DNA of 64,000 bases, taken from positions 37,082,432 to 37,146,431 of the forward strand of contig CM064417.1 in assembly GCA_032690845.1 (NCBI GenBank), in the 5' to 3' direction. Within the stretch, counting starts at the first letter, position 1; every line of letters starts with the position of its first letter. The position numbers were made by a program, and so were the translations under genes. The notes beneath the pieces are model-generated. The model saw nothing but the letters and a program-made list of their open reading frames with translations. It was not told where the DNA came from and did not search any database. Shown piece by piece: positions 34,569 through 44,622 of the stretch. Origin of the DNA: Eleusine coracana subsp. coracana. Lineage: Eukaryota > Streptophyta > Magnoliopsida > Poales > Poaceae.

Positions 34569-36207
34569 TGAAAGTGCATCTAGGCCCTCGTGTGGGTATT
34601 GGTTGATTAATGACGAACAATTAAAGGACTAATGATATTTGCTAAGTATATGAGCAGGGCAATTATTTAATGAATCAAAGACAACCCTCCAAAATGATAA
34701 GGAAAAAGTGTGAAGGCAACCGATGACTCCTAGTTTTTACTCTTACTTTTTGATTCATAGGTATACTGTACTATCACGAGGGACACAACAAAGAAAGTGG
34801 TGAAATTGACCAAGTGCTCAAATTTCTAACTTCAGTTTTGTATTCCTAAAGCCTAAATTTCCGATCTCCACTCTAGGACCCAGACTAGTCCAGAAATGGG
34901 CGGACTAGGCCGACATGAGTCAAAACAGAACCAACTTGGTTCTGGACTTGACTTAGCCGGACTAAGACGCCAAGTTCCGGACTAAGCTGGGAACCAGAGG
35001 AGTCCGGACTAGGACGGCTTCTGCCGGACTAAGCCGGCTCAGAGCAAAACTCGGGAGTGCTTGGGTCTAGATGGGGGTTGACACGGACTAGGCCGGCTTG
35101 TCCTGGACTAGGCTGGATAGTTGACCCATCCGGACTAAGCCGGCTTTGGCCGGACTAGGATGGGTCAGGGTCATTCTAGAAAGTTTCTCTTCGGGGAGCT
35201 TGTTGATCCGGACTAGGCTAGGTATTTGCGGACTAGTCCGGGTCACTAACACTTAGCCATTTTTGGGGATTGGTAGAGCCTCCATGTTAATTTTTTGAAA
35301 TGCAGGGCCGGACTAGTCCGGGCCCCGATACCGGACTAGGCCGGATCTGACACCCGCAATGGCTCTTTTCTTCTCCCCTCCTATAAATACACCCTTTCAT
35401 CCCCATTGCTCGGTTGGCCACTCCACAAAGCTGAAAAACACATCTGAGCACTCAAGAGCTTCTCCAACTTTTCCCCAAGCTTCCTACTCCTATTCTTGAG
35501 GGATTGAGAGCAGATTTGTAAGGATTTGAGTGAGCCACCTCGTATTTCTTTGGTTTCTCTCACCATTGGTATTGCTTATGTTTGTTGCTCTTGGGGATTC
35601 ATCCCCTAGACGGTTAGGCGTCGCCCGGGGCTCCCAAGCTTGTGGTTGAAGGCCTGGGAAGTTTGTATTGCCCTCCTTGCAAAGGATTAATAGTGGAAAA
35701 TAGAGCTTGACCTTTGTGGTTGCTTGGAAGAGGTTCTAGGGTTCAGAGCAACCCGGTCCTTTGTGGACTCCTAATGGAGACGTAGGTTCCTTTGTGGGAT
35801 TGAACTTCGGTGAACAAATCTTTGTGTCTTGTGTGCTTGTTCTTGTTTTTATTGCTCTACTTCCCTATTTATGTCATATTATTGTGTCTTGCTTAAATTA
35901 CTTGTGTAACTTGTTCACAAGCTTTCTTGCACTGTTTTAAGCTTCCTTGCACTTGCTTCTAGTTGTCTCTAGGTCCTGATAAATTTATTGCACCATAGAA
36001 ATCAATCTAGAGCTTGTTCTATAATCTTTCGTGTGCAGGATCTAGACTTAAACGCTAACCCTAGCGGACTAAGACGTCAGCCCGGACTTAGACGCCAACA
36101 CTTGCGTCTTAGTCCGGCCCCTGTCAGAACTAATTGTTTTAATTTGTCGTTTTCAGGAGTATTTGCCTATTCAACCCCCCCCCCCCCCCCCCTCTAGGCA
36201 ACTTTCA
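34569..36207 (+). repeat. 3' LTR of the copia element
   Basis: This 1,639-bp LTR aligns with 8,418-10,038. The CCGGACTA motif array is at about 34,880-35,345 and TATAAATA at 35,382-35,389. A run of 18 C at 36,175-36,192, where the 5' LTR has shorter broken C runs, may be a mutation or an assembly artefact. Confidence 0.95.
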
Positions 36208-36300
36208 AATAGGCACCCAAATTCACGTCAAAGAGGATTGAACCTGGGTGGTCAGGGTCTACACCCACATCCTTAACCAATTAAGCTAGACTCAGTTCCT
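36208..36300 (-). mobile_element. SINE (Au-like), tRNA-related 5' part
   Basis: On the minus strand this reads a tRNA-like head with an A-box-like TAGCTTAATTGGTTAAGG and a B-box-like GGTTCAATCC. It is the RNA polymerase III promoter half of the SINE whose tail is at 8,362-8,417. The copia TSD AATAG lies inside it. Arm B lacks it. Confidence 0.75.
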
Positions 36301-36484
36301 GTATCTACCAAGAAAAGAAAAGAAGAATACTTTCTGGTCAACTGAACCATAGTATTACCCATTGTTATTGAACTACAGAGTATAAGTTATGGGTGCGTGA
36401 ACCTGTTGCACGAACTAGGAGATTATTTTCATGAAAATATATGCAAGATGTTGCAGAACTAACAACTTCTGTGTAGGTGTAGAG

Positions 36485-36600
36485 AATGAGTGGTCAGCCC
36501 AGCGGTAAGGCAGCTCGCTAGAGCGCTTGCTCCCAGGTTCGACCCCTCTGCTTTCCCAATAAATAACTTCAGTACCCTCTCATGCGTGGAGTTATAATGG
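36485..36600 (+). mobile_element. tRNA-derived SINE in the transporter 3' flank, arm A copy
   Basis: An A-box-like TGGTCAGCCCAGCGGTAAGG (36,490-36,510) and B box GGTTCGACCCC (36,536-36,546) have tRNA-like spacing. The inverted counterpart in arm B is at 57,930-58,050, so this insertion predates the duplication. The 3' end of the SINE is not clear. Confidence 0.6.
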
Positions 36601-36699
36601 AAGGGCGACCTCCCCAACACACATCAGATTCAGAGGAACCTGGTGATCTCTCGAAGGACGTGATCGTCAAGGTTGTGTATAGTTGTACGGCTGCTCATG

Positions 36700-36829
36700 T
36701 ATGTAGGAGGGTTCATTGGTATGTTAAGTTGTGTGCGTACATGAACAAATACCACAGTGGTATGTATGTAGGAGGGTGCATTGGTGTGTTAAGTTGTGTA
36801 CGTACATGAACAAATACCACAACTGATGT
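36700..36829 (+). repeat. Two tandem copies of a 65-bp unit
   Basis: ATGTAGGAGGG..CATTGG..TGTTAAGTTGTGTG(C/A) CGTACATGAA-type sequence occurs twice at a 65-bp period (GGAGGG at 36,706 and 36,771). Arm B has a single copy (about 57,780-57,825), so the tandem arose after duplication or was lost in arm B. Confidence 0.75.
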
Positions 36830-36835
36830 ATCTGT

Positions 36836-37818
36836 TGTTGGGCTAAATTCTCTCCACATGAAGAAACTGTCAGCCCAAGAAGCCCAAAACAGTCCAGCGC
36901 ATGTGAACCGTTGATTCTCACCTTGATGGACGGTGGAGAATGATTGGAGAAGCAAACCCCAGTCCTCATATACCTTGTTTCGATTGTGGAGGAAGCAAGG
37001 GAGTAGAGAGAAGCAGCCAGCAGCCATAGAACACGAAGTGAAGCAAGATAGGGAGAGAAGAAGACTTGCTGTCCAGATTCGTGCATCCTGTGCATTTATC
37101 TTCAAGCAGCTGGTCGGAGGCTCAAACATGGTTGGATTGGCTCCAAACTTGGTAAGCTCGTTCTATACTTAGAGTACTATGTTTCGGTCAGTTGGCTTGA
37201 GGATTGGATTAGTGGAGCACGAGATTTGAGGGGGAGTTTATCAGTTCTGTTAACAGCAGATTCAGCAGTGAGCAGTTTCGGTAGATGAATTGTTTGGGCA
37301 GTCAAACAGTGTCGGATTGAGCTGAATTTTGCTCAGAACTTAGAGAACTCGTGCATCTGTTTGCCTACCAAAATTCGTGGTGTTTGGATCTGTAGTTTGC
37401 TCGGTATGAGTTGAACTCTAAAGGGGACAGAATCAGTCATCTTTGTAGTAGCTGAAAGTGCTAGCTCTTGTTGTATTTCACTTGGGTGTTGTTGCTATTG
37501 CTGTTGTATCAAGGTTGTGGCAACCTTGTTGGTGTTGCTGCTGTTGTTGTAAGCCTCTAGAGTTTCTAGAGAAGACTCCTTGTATCCATTGTTGTTTTAT
37601 AATGGAGAAGGTTGGAGCCATAATGGAGAAGGTTGGAGTGGGCTGGTTGCCCCATGGTTTTTACTCCTCATATTAAGAAGGTTTTCCACGTAAATCACTA
37701 TATCAATTGTGCATGTAAATTATGTTTTTCACTGTAGATCTGATGATAAATATTTTGCTCATTGTTCAGCACAAGATGAGGGATTAATCGGTGGTGATTA
37801 GTGCCGGTTTTCCTAACA
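36836..37818. mobile_element. Solo LTR in the transporter 3' flank, arm A only
   Basis: TGTTGGGCTA at the left and TTTCCTAACA at the right give TG/CA ends and a 7-bp inverted terminus with one mismatch, flanked by the 5-bp TSD TCTGT (36,831-36,835 and 37,819-37,823). The 983 bp have no PBS or coding domain. Arm B holds the uninserted site at about 57,768 (TATCTATATGG), which confirms both boundaries. Confidence 0.88.
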
Positions 37819-38097
37819 TCTGTATGGTTCAGTCAAAGAGGGTTAAAAAAACAACTTTTTGTGTAGCCTCTGATCTTTGATTTTTGATTTTAATAGTGCT
37901 GACTAGGCCACATTTTAGTGCGAACAGAAGGCATGCAGGCGTAAAATTTCTACTTTGATCAATTAACAATATTGTATCACTGCACGAAGTCAAAATTTTA
38001 CATATATGCCCTGTTTTTTTAGGACATCCGGAGTCAGTGTACTCCGCATCTCAGTAGAGATACACACCATCGGAAAAATAAAAGAAAGTTGTAAGCC

Positions 38098-39416
38098 TAG
38101 CTAGAAAGTGCGGATGATCTGTTGCAAAGAAGTGTAGGTGCCGGTGACGGTGACGAACACTCCGATCATCATGATGCCAGTGATCGCCACGACTTCGGTG
38201 CGGCGGATGCCTTCGGCCTTGTAGATCTTGAGGAAGCAGAGACAGGGGAATATGACTGTGGCCAGACGCTGAGGAACGAACCGATGAACGACATGAGGTA
38301 GCCAAAGAATGGCACCGTGGCGGCCACCACAGGCGTGCTGACAACCACCGCGGTGCTGATGGCCACTCTTGCTGGCCCGCTGCCAGCGGTGAGCGAGAAC
38401 TTCTCCTCGATCGCCGCGGTTATAGGCGCTGCGAGCAGCGCGTACTTTGCCAGCGGGTTGATGAGGGTCATGACGATGGCGACCTGAGAGTAGAGCTTCC
38501 CTGCCGGAAGGTTGAGCGTGACCTGCGATTGCACGTCGTCTCCGTAGATCATGTAGCCCAGCACTGCCGTGAGTCCGTAGTTGAGGCTGCAGAGCACCGA
38601 GGAGATGAGCAGGACCTTGGAGAAATGCTTGTTGTTCCTCATGGAGGAGTAGATCGTTGGGTAGATGGCGTGGCCGGTGAAGCAGACGAAGTAGAGGCCG
38701 AGCGAGGTGGGCAGGCCGGTGAGGTTGAGGACGTTGGTGGGCCTGTGGAAGCCTGTCTCGGCCACGCCGGCCCAGACCAGCGACGCCGTCAGGACCCCCG
38801 AAGTGACGAGCCCGATCGCTGACACGTAGGCGAGGACGCTCAGATCCTTGAGCCATGTGGTGGGCAGCACGACGGCTGCGGCCAGGGCGATGAACAGCTG
38901 CTTCCCCTGCATCCGGTAGCCCATGAGGAGCTCGAAGCTGGCGCCGGGGAAGAGCTTGTCGAGGTTATCGCCCTCAAGGACGAGAAAGCTGATTGCGACG
39001 AGGTAGAGCTCCACGTACATGAAGAAGGCGATAGCCCTGTGGCCGTAGGAGCCGAAGGCGTACTGGCCGATATCCGGGTAGCTGGCGATGGCGGATGGGT
39101 CGGCGCGCATGCAGCGCTCGATGAGGGTGCCGGTGTAGTAGCAGACGGCGCCAACGAGGACGAAGAGCGCCAGGCTCAGCCACCCGCCCTGCGACACCGC
39201 GTACGGCATCGACAACACACCGATCCCTGACACGGCATTGGTCAGGTTCACGCACGTCCGGGAGAATGATGCGCCGGTTCGGTACGAAGGGAGCTGCGCC
39301 TCCAGGTCCTCCTCCTCGTCGACATGTTTCGCCGCCGGAAGCAGGAGAGGCTCGCTGAGGGTGCTCACCGGCAACACTGCCGTGGCGCCGAGACGGGCGT
39401 TCTGGTGGTCTTCCAT
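38098..39416 (-). pseudogene. AVT1-like amino acid transporter (AAAP family), arm A copy, late frameshift
   Basis: Intronless gene for a multi-span amino acid/proton transporter; plant AVT1-type members usually act at the vacuole. The start ATG at 39,416 is shared with the arm B copy. The N-terminus is acidic with a dileucine-type EPLLLP. Family motifs follow: a first transmembrane block with SGIGVLSMPYAVSQGGW (about residues 60-78), ERCMRADPS, a YPDIGQYAFG motif, and further hydrophobic segments to residue 384. One missing A between 38,264 and 38,265 shifts the frame after V384. The 415-residue product therefore ends in 31 unrelated residues and lacks the last 54, including a final membrane segment. 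The rest is intact. Activity is uncertain but may be reduced or lost. Confidence 0.9.
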
Positions 39417-40178
39417 TCTATAGAGCTAGCGGTGCAACAAAACTTTCAAAGCAGAGTGGCAGCAGCTCACAGCTGGATCTTTAGGGTGTATCTTTAGATG
39501 ATATGGATCGATCAGAACTTAAAAGGCTCTGCTATGTTTGATGAAACTAAAGGCAGAGTGGTCAGCAATATATAATGCAGCTAAAGCTAGCGCGTTGAGC
39601 TGCTCATGAGTGCTGTACCGCTGTTGCTGTTTTTGTCGAGTGGAGTAACTGAACTAAGCTTCTCACCTTCAGCCAGCTTTCTAGTGCTGACCAAAAGTCG
39701 AAATCCCCATAGGCCTGCCCGTCGCTATAGCTGATTGAATTATTTTGCAAGCTACTCGTTGTACTGAAATTGGATATCTGTCGTGGTCCAACCGTCCAAG
39801 TTGCTATTTTTGTGGTACCAGACTAGCAGTGGCTGATGCAGCCAGATCGACGGCGACGGCGATTAGAGGCTACGAAAACGAGAATGGAAAGTATTTTCGC
39901 ACATGTGAATGTCATCCTTTTGGGTCGAGTAGAGCATATGTGAAGCATTCGGCCGGCGCCGCGCGCATGTGATGATGTTTACGGCCGGGTTGGCCACAGT
40001 TAACTCGGCTGAACCTCACATTTTCTTTCTGACCGTGACTTGCTGACGTGCATATATGTACCGGCACTTCGGCAGAGCACGCATGTGTACTACGCGCTCA
40101 TATATGCACGCGGTGCGGGTCGACGTGTGTGTTTGATGTGATGTGTGCCGCGTGAAGGCCGTGCGTTTTACTGTGGCA
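39417..40178 (-). promoter_or_regulatory. Upstream region of the arm A transporter
   Basis: A TATATATT element on the minus strand at about 39,567-39,576 is aligned with TATATATA at 56,104-56,111 in arm B. Shared sequence continues upstream to about 40,178 (CAGTAAAACGCACGG). The site matching the LARD insertion of arm B is uninterrupted here, near 39,860-39,885. Confidence 0.65.
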
Positions 40179-40248
40179 GCTCTCTAACCCCTTTTTAATA
40201 GGGAATTATTCGTTGGATGCAGACATGCGTTTCAATAATTTGTGCTCT

Positions 40249-41496
40249 AAAGGGCGTCCCTAAGTGGTTTCTTAAAGCCATTGATAAGATAAGACGAAGG
40301 TTTCTGTGATGTGGCAGGAAAGATCTAAAGGTGGTCACTGTCCAGTGGCTTGGGACCGAGTGCAACGTCCCCTTCATCTAGGAGGGCTTGGAGTGCAGAA
40401 CCTGCAAATCCTTGGATGGGCGCTAAGGCTAAGATGGTTGTGGGTCGATAAAACGGATCCTACTCAGCCATGGGCCCAATTTGACATTCACGTCCTTGTT
40501 CAAGTGCAAACAATGTTCATGATCTCGGTCAACATAAAGGTGGGGGATGGCCGGTCCACTCTCTTGTGGATTGATCGTTGGATAGATGGTAAATCGGTGG
40601 CCGACATCGCACCAGCCCTCATGCCATATGTTAGGAGAAGAGGATGGAAAAGAAGAATAGTTGCAGAAGCGATGATAGATGACAGGTGGCTTAATGACAT
40701 CGTTGGGGGTGCCTCGGTGAGTGCGGCATGGCAATGCATCTAGTTGGCTGATTCTATTCACGCCATCCCGCTAGCACACCAAGAAGCAGATAAACATCTC
40801 TGGACTCCGGAGGCCTCAGGCAGCTATATCACCAAATCGGTACATGGGTCAACCACATTTGAGCCTCACAAGCGCCTATGGAAATCGTGGGCTCCTCTTC
40901 GAGCCAAGATATTCATGTGGCTTGCGTTTTGGGACAGGTGTTGGACCGCCGACCGCGCGTCACGGATTGGAACATTCGGAAAAATGCATGTTCTACGACC
41001 AGCAACCGGAGAGCATGCAACACCTCCTTCTCCAATGTGTTTTCTCCAGGGATGTGTGGTGACAGACCCTCAGCCAGGTTGGGCTGCAGCGCGTTGCCCC
41101 TGGGCAGGAGGACAGCTCGATCAGTGAATGGTGGATGAAGGCGGCCACGAAGGTGCCCAAAGAAAAACGTCATGGATATTCAACATGATGGTCATCTTGA
41201 TAGCATGGTGCATATGGAAACACCATAACAGGTGTGTATTTGACAAAGCCCCAGCGCATGTCCAGACGGTGATGCAGGACATTAGAGAGGAGCTGCAACT
41301 TTCAAGGATGGCCGGCGTGAAGCTTCAAGCCCTTCCGTGGGCTGTTGTTTTCCTACGTGAGTTGTGAGGATTGTCTCCCAGCAAGGACGCGAATGTAAAG
41401 TTTTCCTCTGTTTGGCCGCTCACGGGCTTGTACCCGAATGTTTCCTTTTCTCTTTAATGAAAAGATGTGTAGCTCTCCTACGTGTTCGAGAAAAAA
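40249..41496 (+). mobile_element. 5'-truncated L1-type LINE with target-site duplication
   Basis: A 15-bp direct repeat AATAATTTGTGCTCT flanks the element (40,234-40,248 and 41,497-41,511), and a short A tail precedes the right copy. Inside is the C-terminal end of LINE ORF2. A region with WIDRW(I)DG (40,306-40,743) is followed by the zinc-binding RVT-type domain (LWKSWAPLRAKIFMWL, ESMQHLLLQCVFSRDVW) and a final IAWCIWKHHNRCVFD block (41,128-41,367). A TAG at 40,741-40,743 and a frameshift near 40,965 break it. Truncation at the 5' end is usual for target-primed reverse transcription. Confidence 0.92.
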
Positions 41497-41560
41497 AATA
41501 ATTTGTGCTCTTAATTTCACTGCATTTTATTTCATCCTGCTGTGGAGTTCATGTTTCTTA

Positions 41561-41636
41561 CTACCTCTGGATTTTATTTGTTGACGTTGGCTAGAATTTG
41601 CACTAGCCAACGTCAACAAAATAAAACCGGAGGAAG
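41561..41636. mobile_element. Stowaway-type foldback MITE, 76 bp
   Basis: Arms of about 34 bp are nearly perfect inverted repeats (GTTGACGTTGGCTAG and CTAGCCAACGTCAAC around an 8-bp loop) with ends CTACCTCYGG/CCGGAGGAAG, flanked by TA. This matches the Stowaway (Tc1/mariner) pattern at unusually small size. Confidence 0.8.
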
Positions 41637-41969
41637 TACAAATCTGAAAACCCATCAGCATTAATATTTATGCTCTCACACATTCCTGAATTCTTGTTAA
41701 TATATTTATGTGTACCAACTCTTAATTATATATTGTGGTCAGTATCGCTAGTTGAATATGCACATATAATCTTGGCACGAGAAAGCAATGCGCATATGTA
41801 TGGTTTGATTTGATATTTGGCCTTCTTCAGTACATGAAGTTAAGCATACATACTAGAAGTTTTTGAAGTAGAAATAGTTAATAGATCGTTTAGTTAAATT
41901 CTTATGCAGGTGTTGTGAAAGTATATAATCATTTTCTTCCGTCTTCAATTTATTGTTTTCATGTCCAGC

Positions 41970-42986
41970 TGTTGACACGTAAAAGTGTCGTTAAACACGA
42001 GCACGCCCTTGTGCGAATTTACAGCAGCAACTCACCATGCCGGCAGTGCAAACCAGCCAGACTGGTTTGGCCAACAGGTCAGACCGGTTTTCACGGGTCG
42101 CCGTGAAAATAGAGATTAACGAGGAATTCACAATGGTGACCCAAGGCAGGGGATAACTATCACCGTTACGTGGTGAATGACGGATAGGTTTACAAGCAAA
42201 CCAACAAAGAGGTAAACAACGCCTTACGTGACGAAGAACGACTAGTTTACGGGCAAACTAGCAAAGACCGTCAAAGCTCTCGCCTGGGAGGGACCCCGTC
42301 AGGGCGTGGACGTTGTCGGTGTGCCCTAGGAATGTAGGACGCCATCTCTGGTCGTGGAGATCAGAAGACGAACAGCATGAGAGGTTGGAAAAGTAGGGCA
42401 AATAAGAAAAGGTAATGTAAATTTAATAGATTCAATTGGGTTTTATTTCCTCAATCGGCCATGGCCCTTTATATATGCTGGGTGGGGAGGTCTATACCCG
42501 TGGGACGTAAGAAACAAGCCATAAATCAAGCTAAACTCAAGTCACGTCCTCAATTCGGACTTCTCTGTCGAAAACCGGTCAGACCGGTCTCAATAACCAG
42601 TCAGACTGGATTGTCCGGGGTTTAAAACCGGTTTGACCTATATGTCAATCTTGTCTGACCGGTTTTGCCTCGTAACTGATTTCCAATAAGCTATAACTCT
42701 TACATACGAACTCCAAATAAGGTGATCCATATATCCATTTCGATCGTCTCGACGAAGGCTTCGTAATGGTGAACTCAAATATACCATTTGATATCATTTT
42801 TATTGGGTTTTCAAGGCCTCCTTGTGTCTTCAACAAAAATGGTGTCGAAGGATCTAGAAACAATCTATAGGTCCTGCACAACACATATAGATGTCAAACT
42901 TGCAGAAACATTATTATTAGTGCAAAATTGGATATTTTAGCTATTGTCTCACATATCTTAGCATTGGCCAATTTTTGTTGTCAACA
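41970..42986. mobile_element. Solo LTR in the spacer
   Basis: TGTTGACA at the left and TGTCAACA at the right are perfect 8-bp inverted termini, with TSD CCAGC (41,965-41,969 and 42,987-42,991). The 1,017 bp carry repeated ACCGGTCAGACCGGT-like near-palindromes (42,050-42,090 and 42,570-42,670) on both sides of a TTTATATATG (42,468-42,477). No PBS or coding domain is present. Confidence 0.9.
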
Positions 42987-42991
42987 CCAGC

Positions 42992-44319
42992 AAAACACTT
43001 ATAGTTGTTCATTAGCCCTAAAGATATATGACTATTTTTCTTACCTTGTCCGTTAGATCGTACAGTCTGGGTGACGGTACTAAGTCGTGCAGTAAGGTCT
43101 GTGCAGTGTGGTCAGTGAATTATTCTCTCTTTTGCTCTACAAATTTGTCTTTCTACTAATGTCAGTGTGGTAAAGAACTTTCTTACATTATGTATGGTAC
43201 ACATCACTACAACAAATCGGAATTTCCTGTCGGTTTGACAACACTACCAAAGTACTTCTCATCTGTCACTACACACGAACACGTACTGAACACAACCAAC
43301 CTAGCTACGTGAATAACTTCCATGTAGCTTCCCATCCATGGGACATCAAGCTGCTGATGGACTTGTCTTCGGTCGTATTTTAATTATGCGTATTAAAATC
43401 AAAGGCACATTATTGTTGAGCCTTTAAAATGAAGAGGTATGCTCGAACCCTCACTAGCCTAAAAGATCAAGGCGAAGGAAAAAAAAAACACAAGATGAGT
43501 GATAGTACGTACTTGTTAGAAACACATTAAGTTACCACACAAATTACTCAAAGAGGTTGGGAGTTGGGCCGAATCCTTTCTCATGTAACACCGTGTCTAT
43601 GTATGTCTGGTTTGCTGGAAATATTTGCGATTCATATTATCTAATCGTAGTCTAATTAGTTTTAATAGATTCGTCTTATCATTTAGTTGATGGGTTATGG
43701 ATTGGGTTTTATCATTAATCTATATTTAATACTTTTACTTAATATAACAATATTTGATAGGACGGGTCTAAAAATTAATAGACAGGAAATGAACACACTC
43801 ACATTTTAGTGGTCCTTAACCTTAGACTGACTCTAATAAGGAGAGTCAGTTTCAAGAGGTAAATACAGGGATGTCTCACGTGTATAGTGACAGAAGAGAC
43901 ATCCATTTCGAGTGTACTCCAACAAGAAGAGCTAGTTTTAAGAGGTAAATCGTACATGTGCCCCGTGCCTATCGGTGATTTTAATGGTCCACTCAAATCG
44001 TTATGACTGGTCCACTCAAATCGTTATAACTAATCATTATAACCAATTATTATACCTGTCCACTCAAGTTATTGTAAGCATGTCACCGCTCAACCCGCGT
44101 ACTCTCAATTTATTGTAACTACTCAAGAGGGATTGCATTTTTAGCTTTTCTCTCCGATGTAAAATAGCTGTCCGTTTGACTCTCTTTGTTGAAAACGTTT
44201 TGAACATGCACGGTAACTTCTGGAGAGGCGAAAATACATTTGACTACCTTGTTGGAGTAGCATCGTCGCCTACAGAGTATGCATGTGTTGCACTATAGCC
44301 TCGTACGTCCTCATCGGTA
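42992..44319. other. Spacer sequence between the duplication arms
   Basis: No gene was recognised. A CACTACAACAAA at 43,205 resembles one end of a CACTA transposon but no partner end is seen. Short direct repeats occur at 43,826-43,955 (two related units about 88 bp apart with GTCAGTTTCAAGAGGTAAAT-like cores). A third, inverted relative lies near 44,250, perhaps a decayed MITE. A 22-bp tandem (ACTGGTCCACTCAAATCGTTAT) is at about 43,985-44,030. Confidence 0.5.
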
Positions 44320-44622
44320 AGCAGTAAAACGCACGGCTTTCATACGGAACATGTCGCATCAAACGAACAGGCCGACCCGCACAGGCGCGTGGGGCAGGGG
44401 CCCTACATGGCCTAAAATGTCACGACGTTGAACAGGGAAGAAAAAAACAATGGTGCACAGTAAACTTTCCGTGTTTGTGCGCGTGGTTAACCCGTAAACA
44501 TCACCACGACCGCGCGCCGGCCGCATGTTGCACATTTGTTGTTACAATATTCGTCCTGGCCCCCAGAACACAAGCACAGGGTTCACATGCGCGCGTTAGC
44601 TGCTTTCCCTTTCCTTAGGTAG

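Larger units (their letters stand above)
8418..36207 (+). mobile_element. SIRE/Maximus-type Ty1-copia retrotransposon, complete with nested insertions
   Basis: Both ends are exact: TGAAAGTGCATCTAGG at 8418 and ACTTTCA ending at 36,207, flanked by a perfect 5-bp TSD AATAG (8413-8417 and 36,208-36,212). The order is LTR, PBS, gag, PR, IN, RT, RNase H, a post-pol ORF, PPT, LTR. Integrase before RT makes it copia, and the RT sequence together with the extra ORF after pol fits the SIRE/Maximus (Opie/Ji-like) clade. Nested inside are a solo LTR (11,115-12,216), an LTR fragment (about 18,640-19,285) and a complete chromovirus (19,368-33,259). Confidence 0.95.
8250..40178. repeat. Arm A of the inverted segmental duplication (with insertions)
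   Basis: The non-inserted parts of this interval (about 8,250-8,361, 36,301-36,835 and 37,819-40,178) align in inverted orientation with 44,320-58,335. The match covers the transporter gene, about 750 bp upstream and about 2 kb downstream. Removing the SINE, the copia element and the solo LTR leaves about 2.9 kb of ancestral sequence. The inner breakpoint lies near 40,170, where the shared CAGTAAAACGCACGG ends. The outer homology ends against the chromovirus LTR. Confidence 0.85.

Noticed and set aside
36713..37129. 138-codon ORF across the 3' flank and solo LTR on the minus strand
   Set aside because: It crosses an insertion boundary that arm B shows to be secondary, so it cannot be an old gene.
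38529..38822. ORFs antisense to or out of frame with the transporter (also 38,840-39,255 and 56,383-56,750)
   Set aside because: They are shadows of a GC-rich coding sequence; the transporter frame alone has family motifs and membrane segments.
43205..43270. CACTA-like terminus CACTACAACAAA
   Set aside because: No matching opposite terminus or TSD was found; a 12-bp match alone is weak. Mentioned in the spacer entry only.
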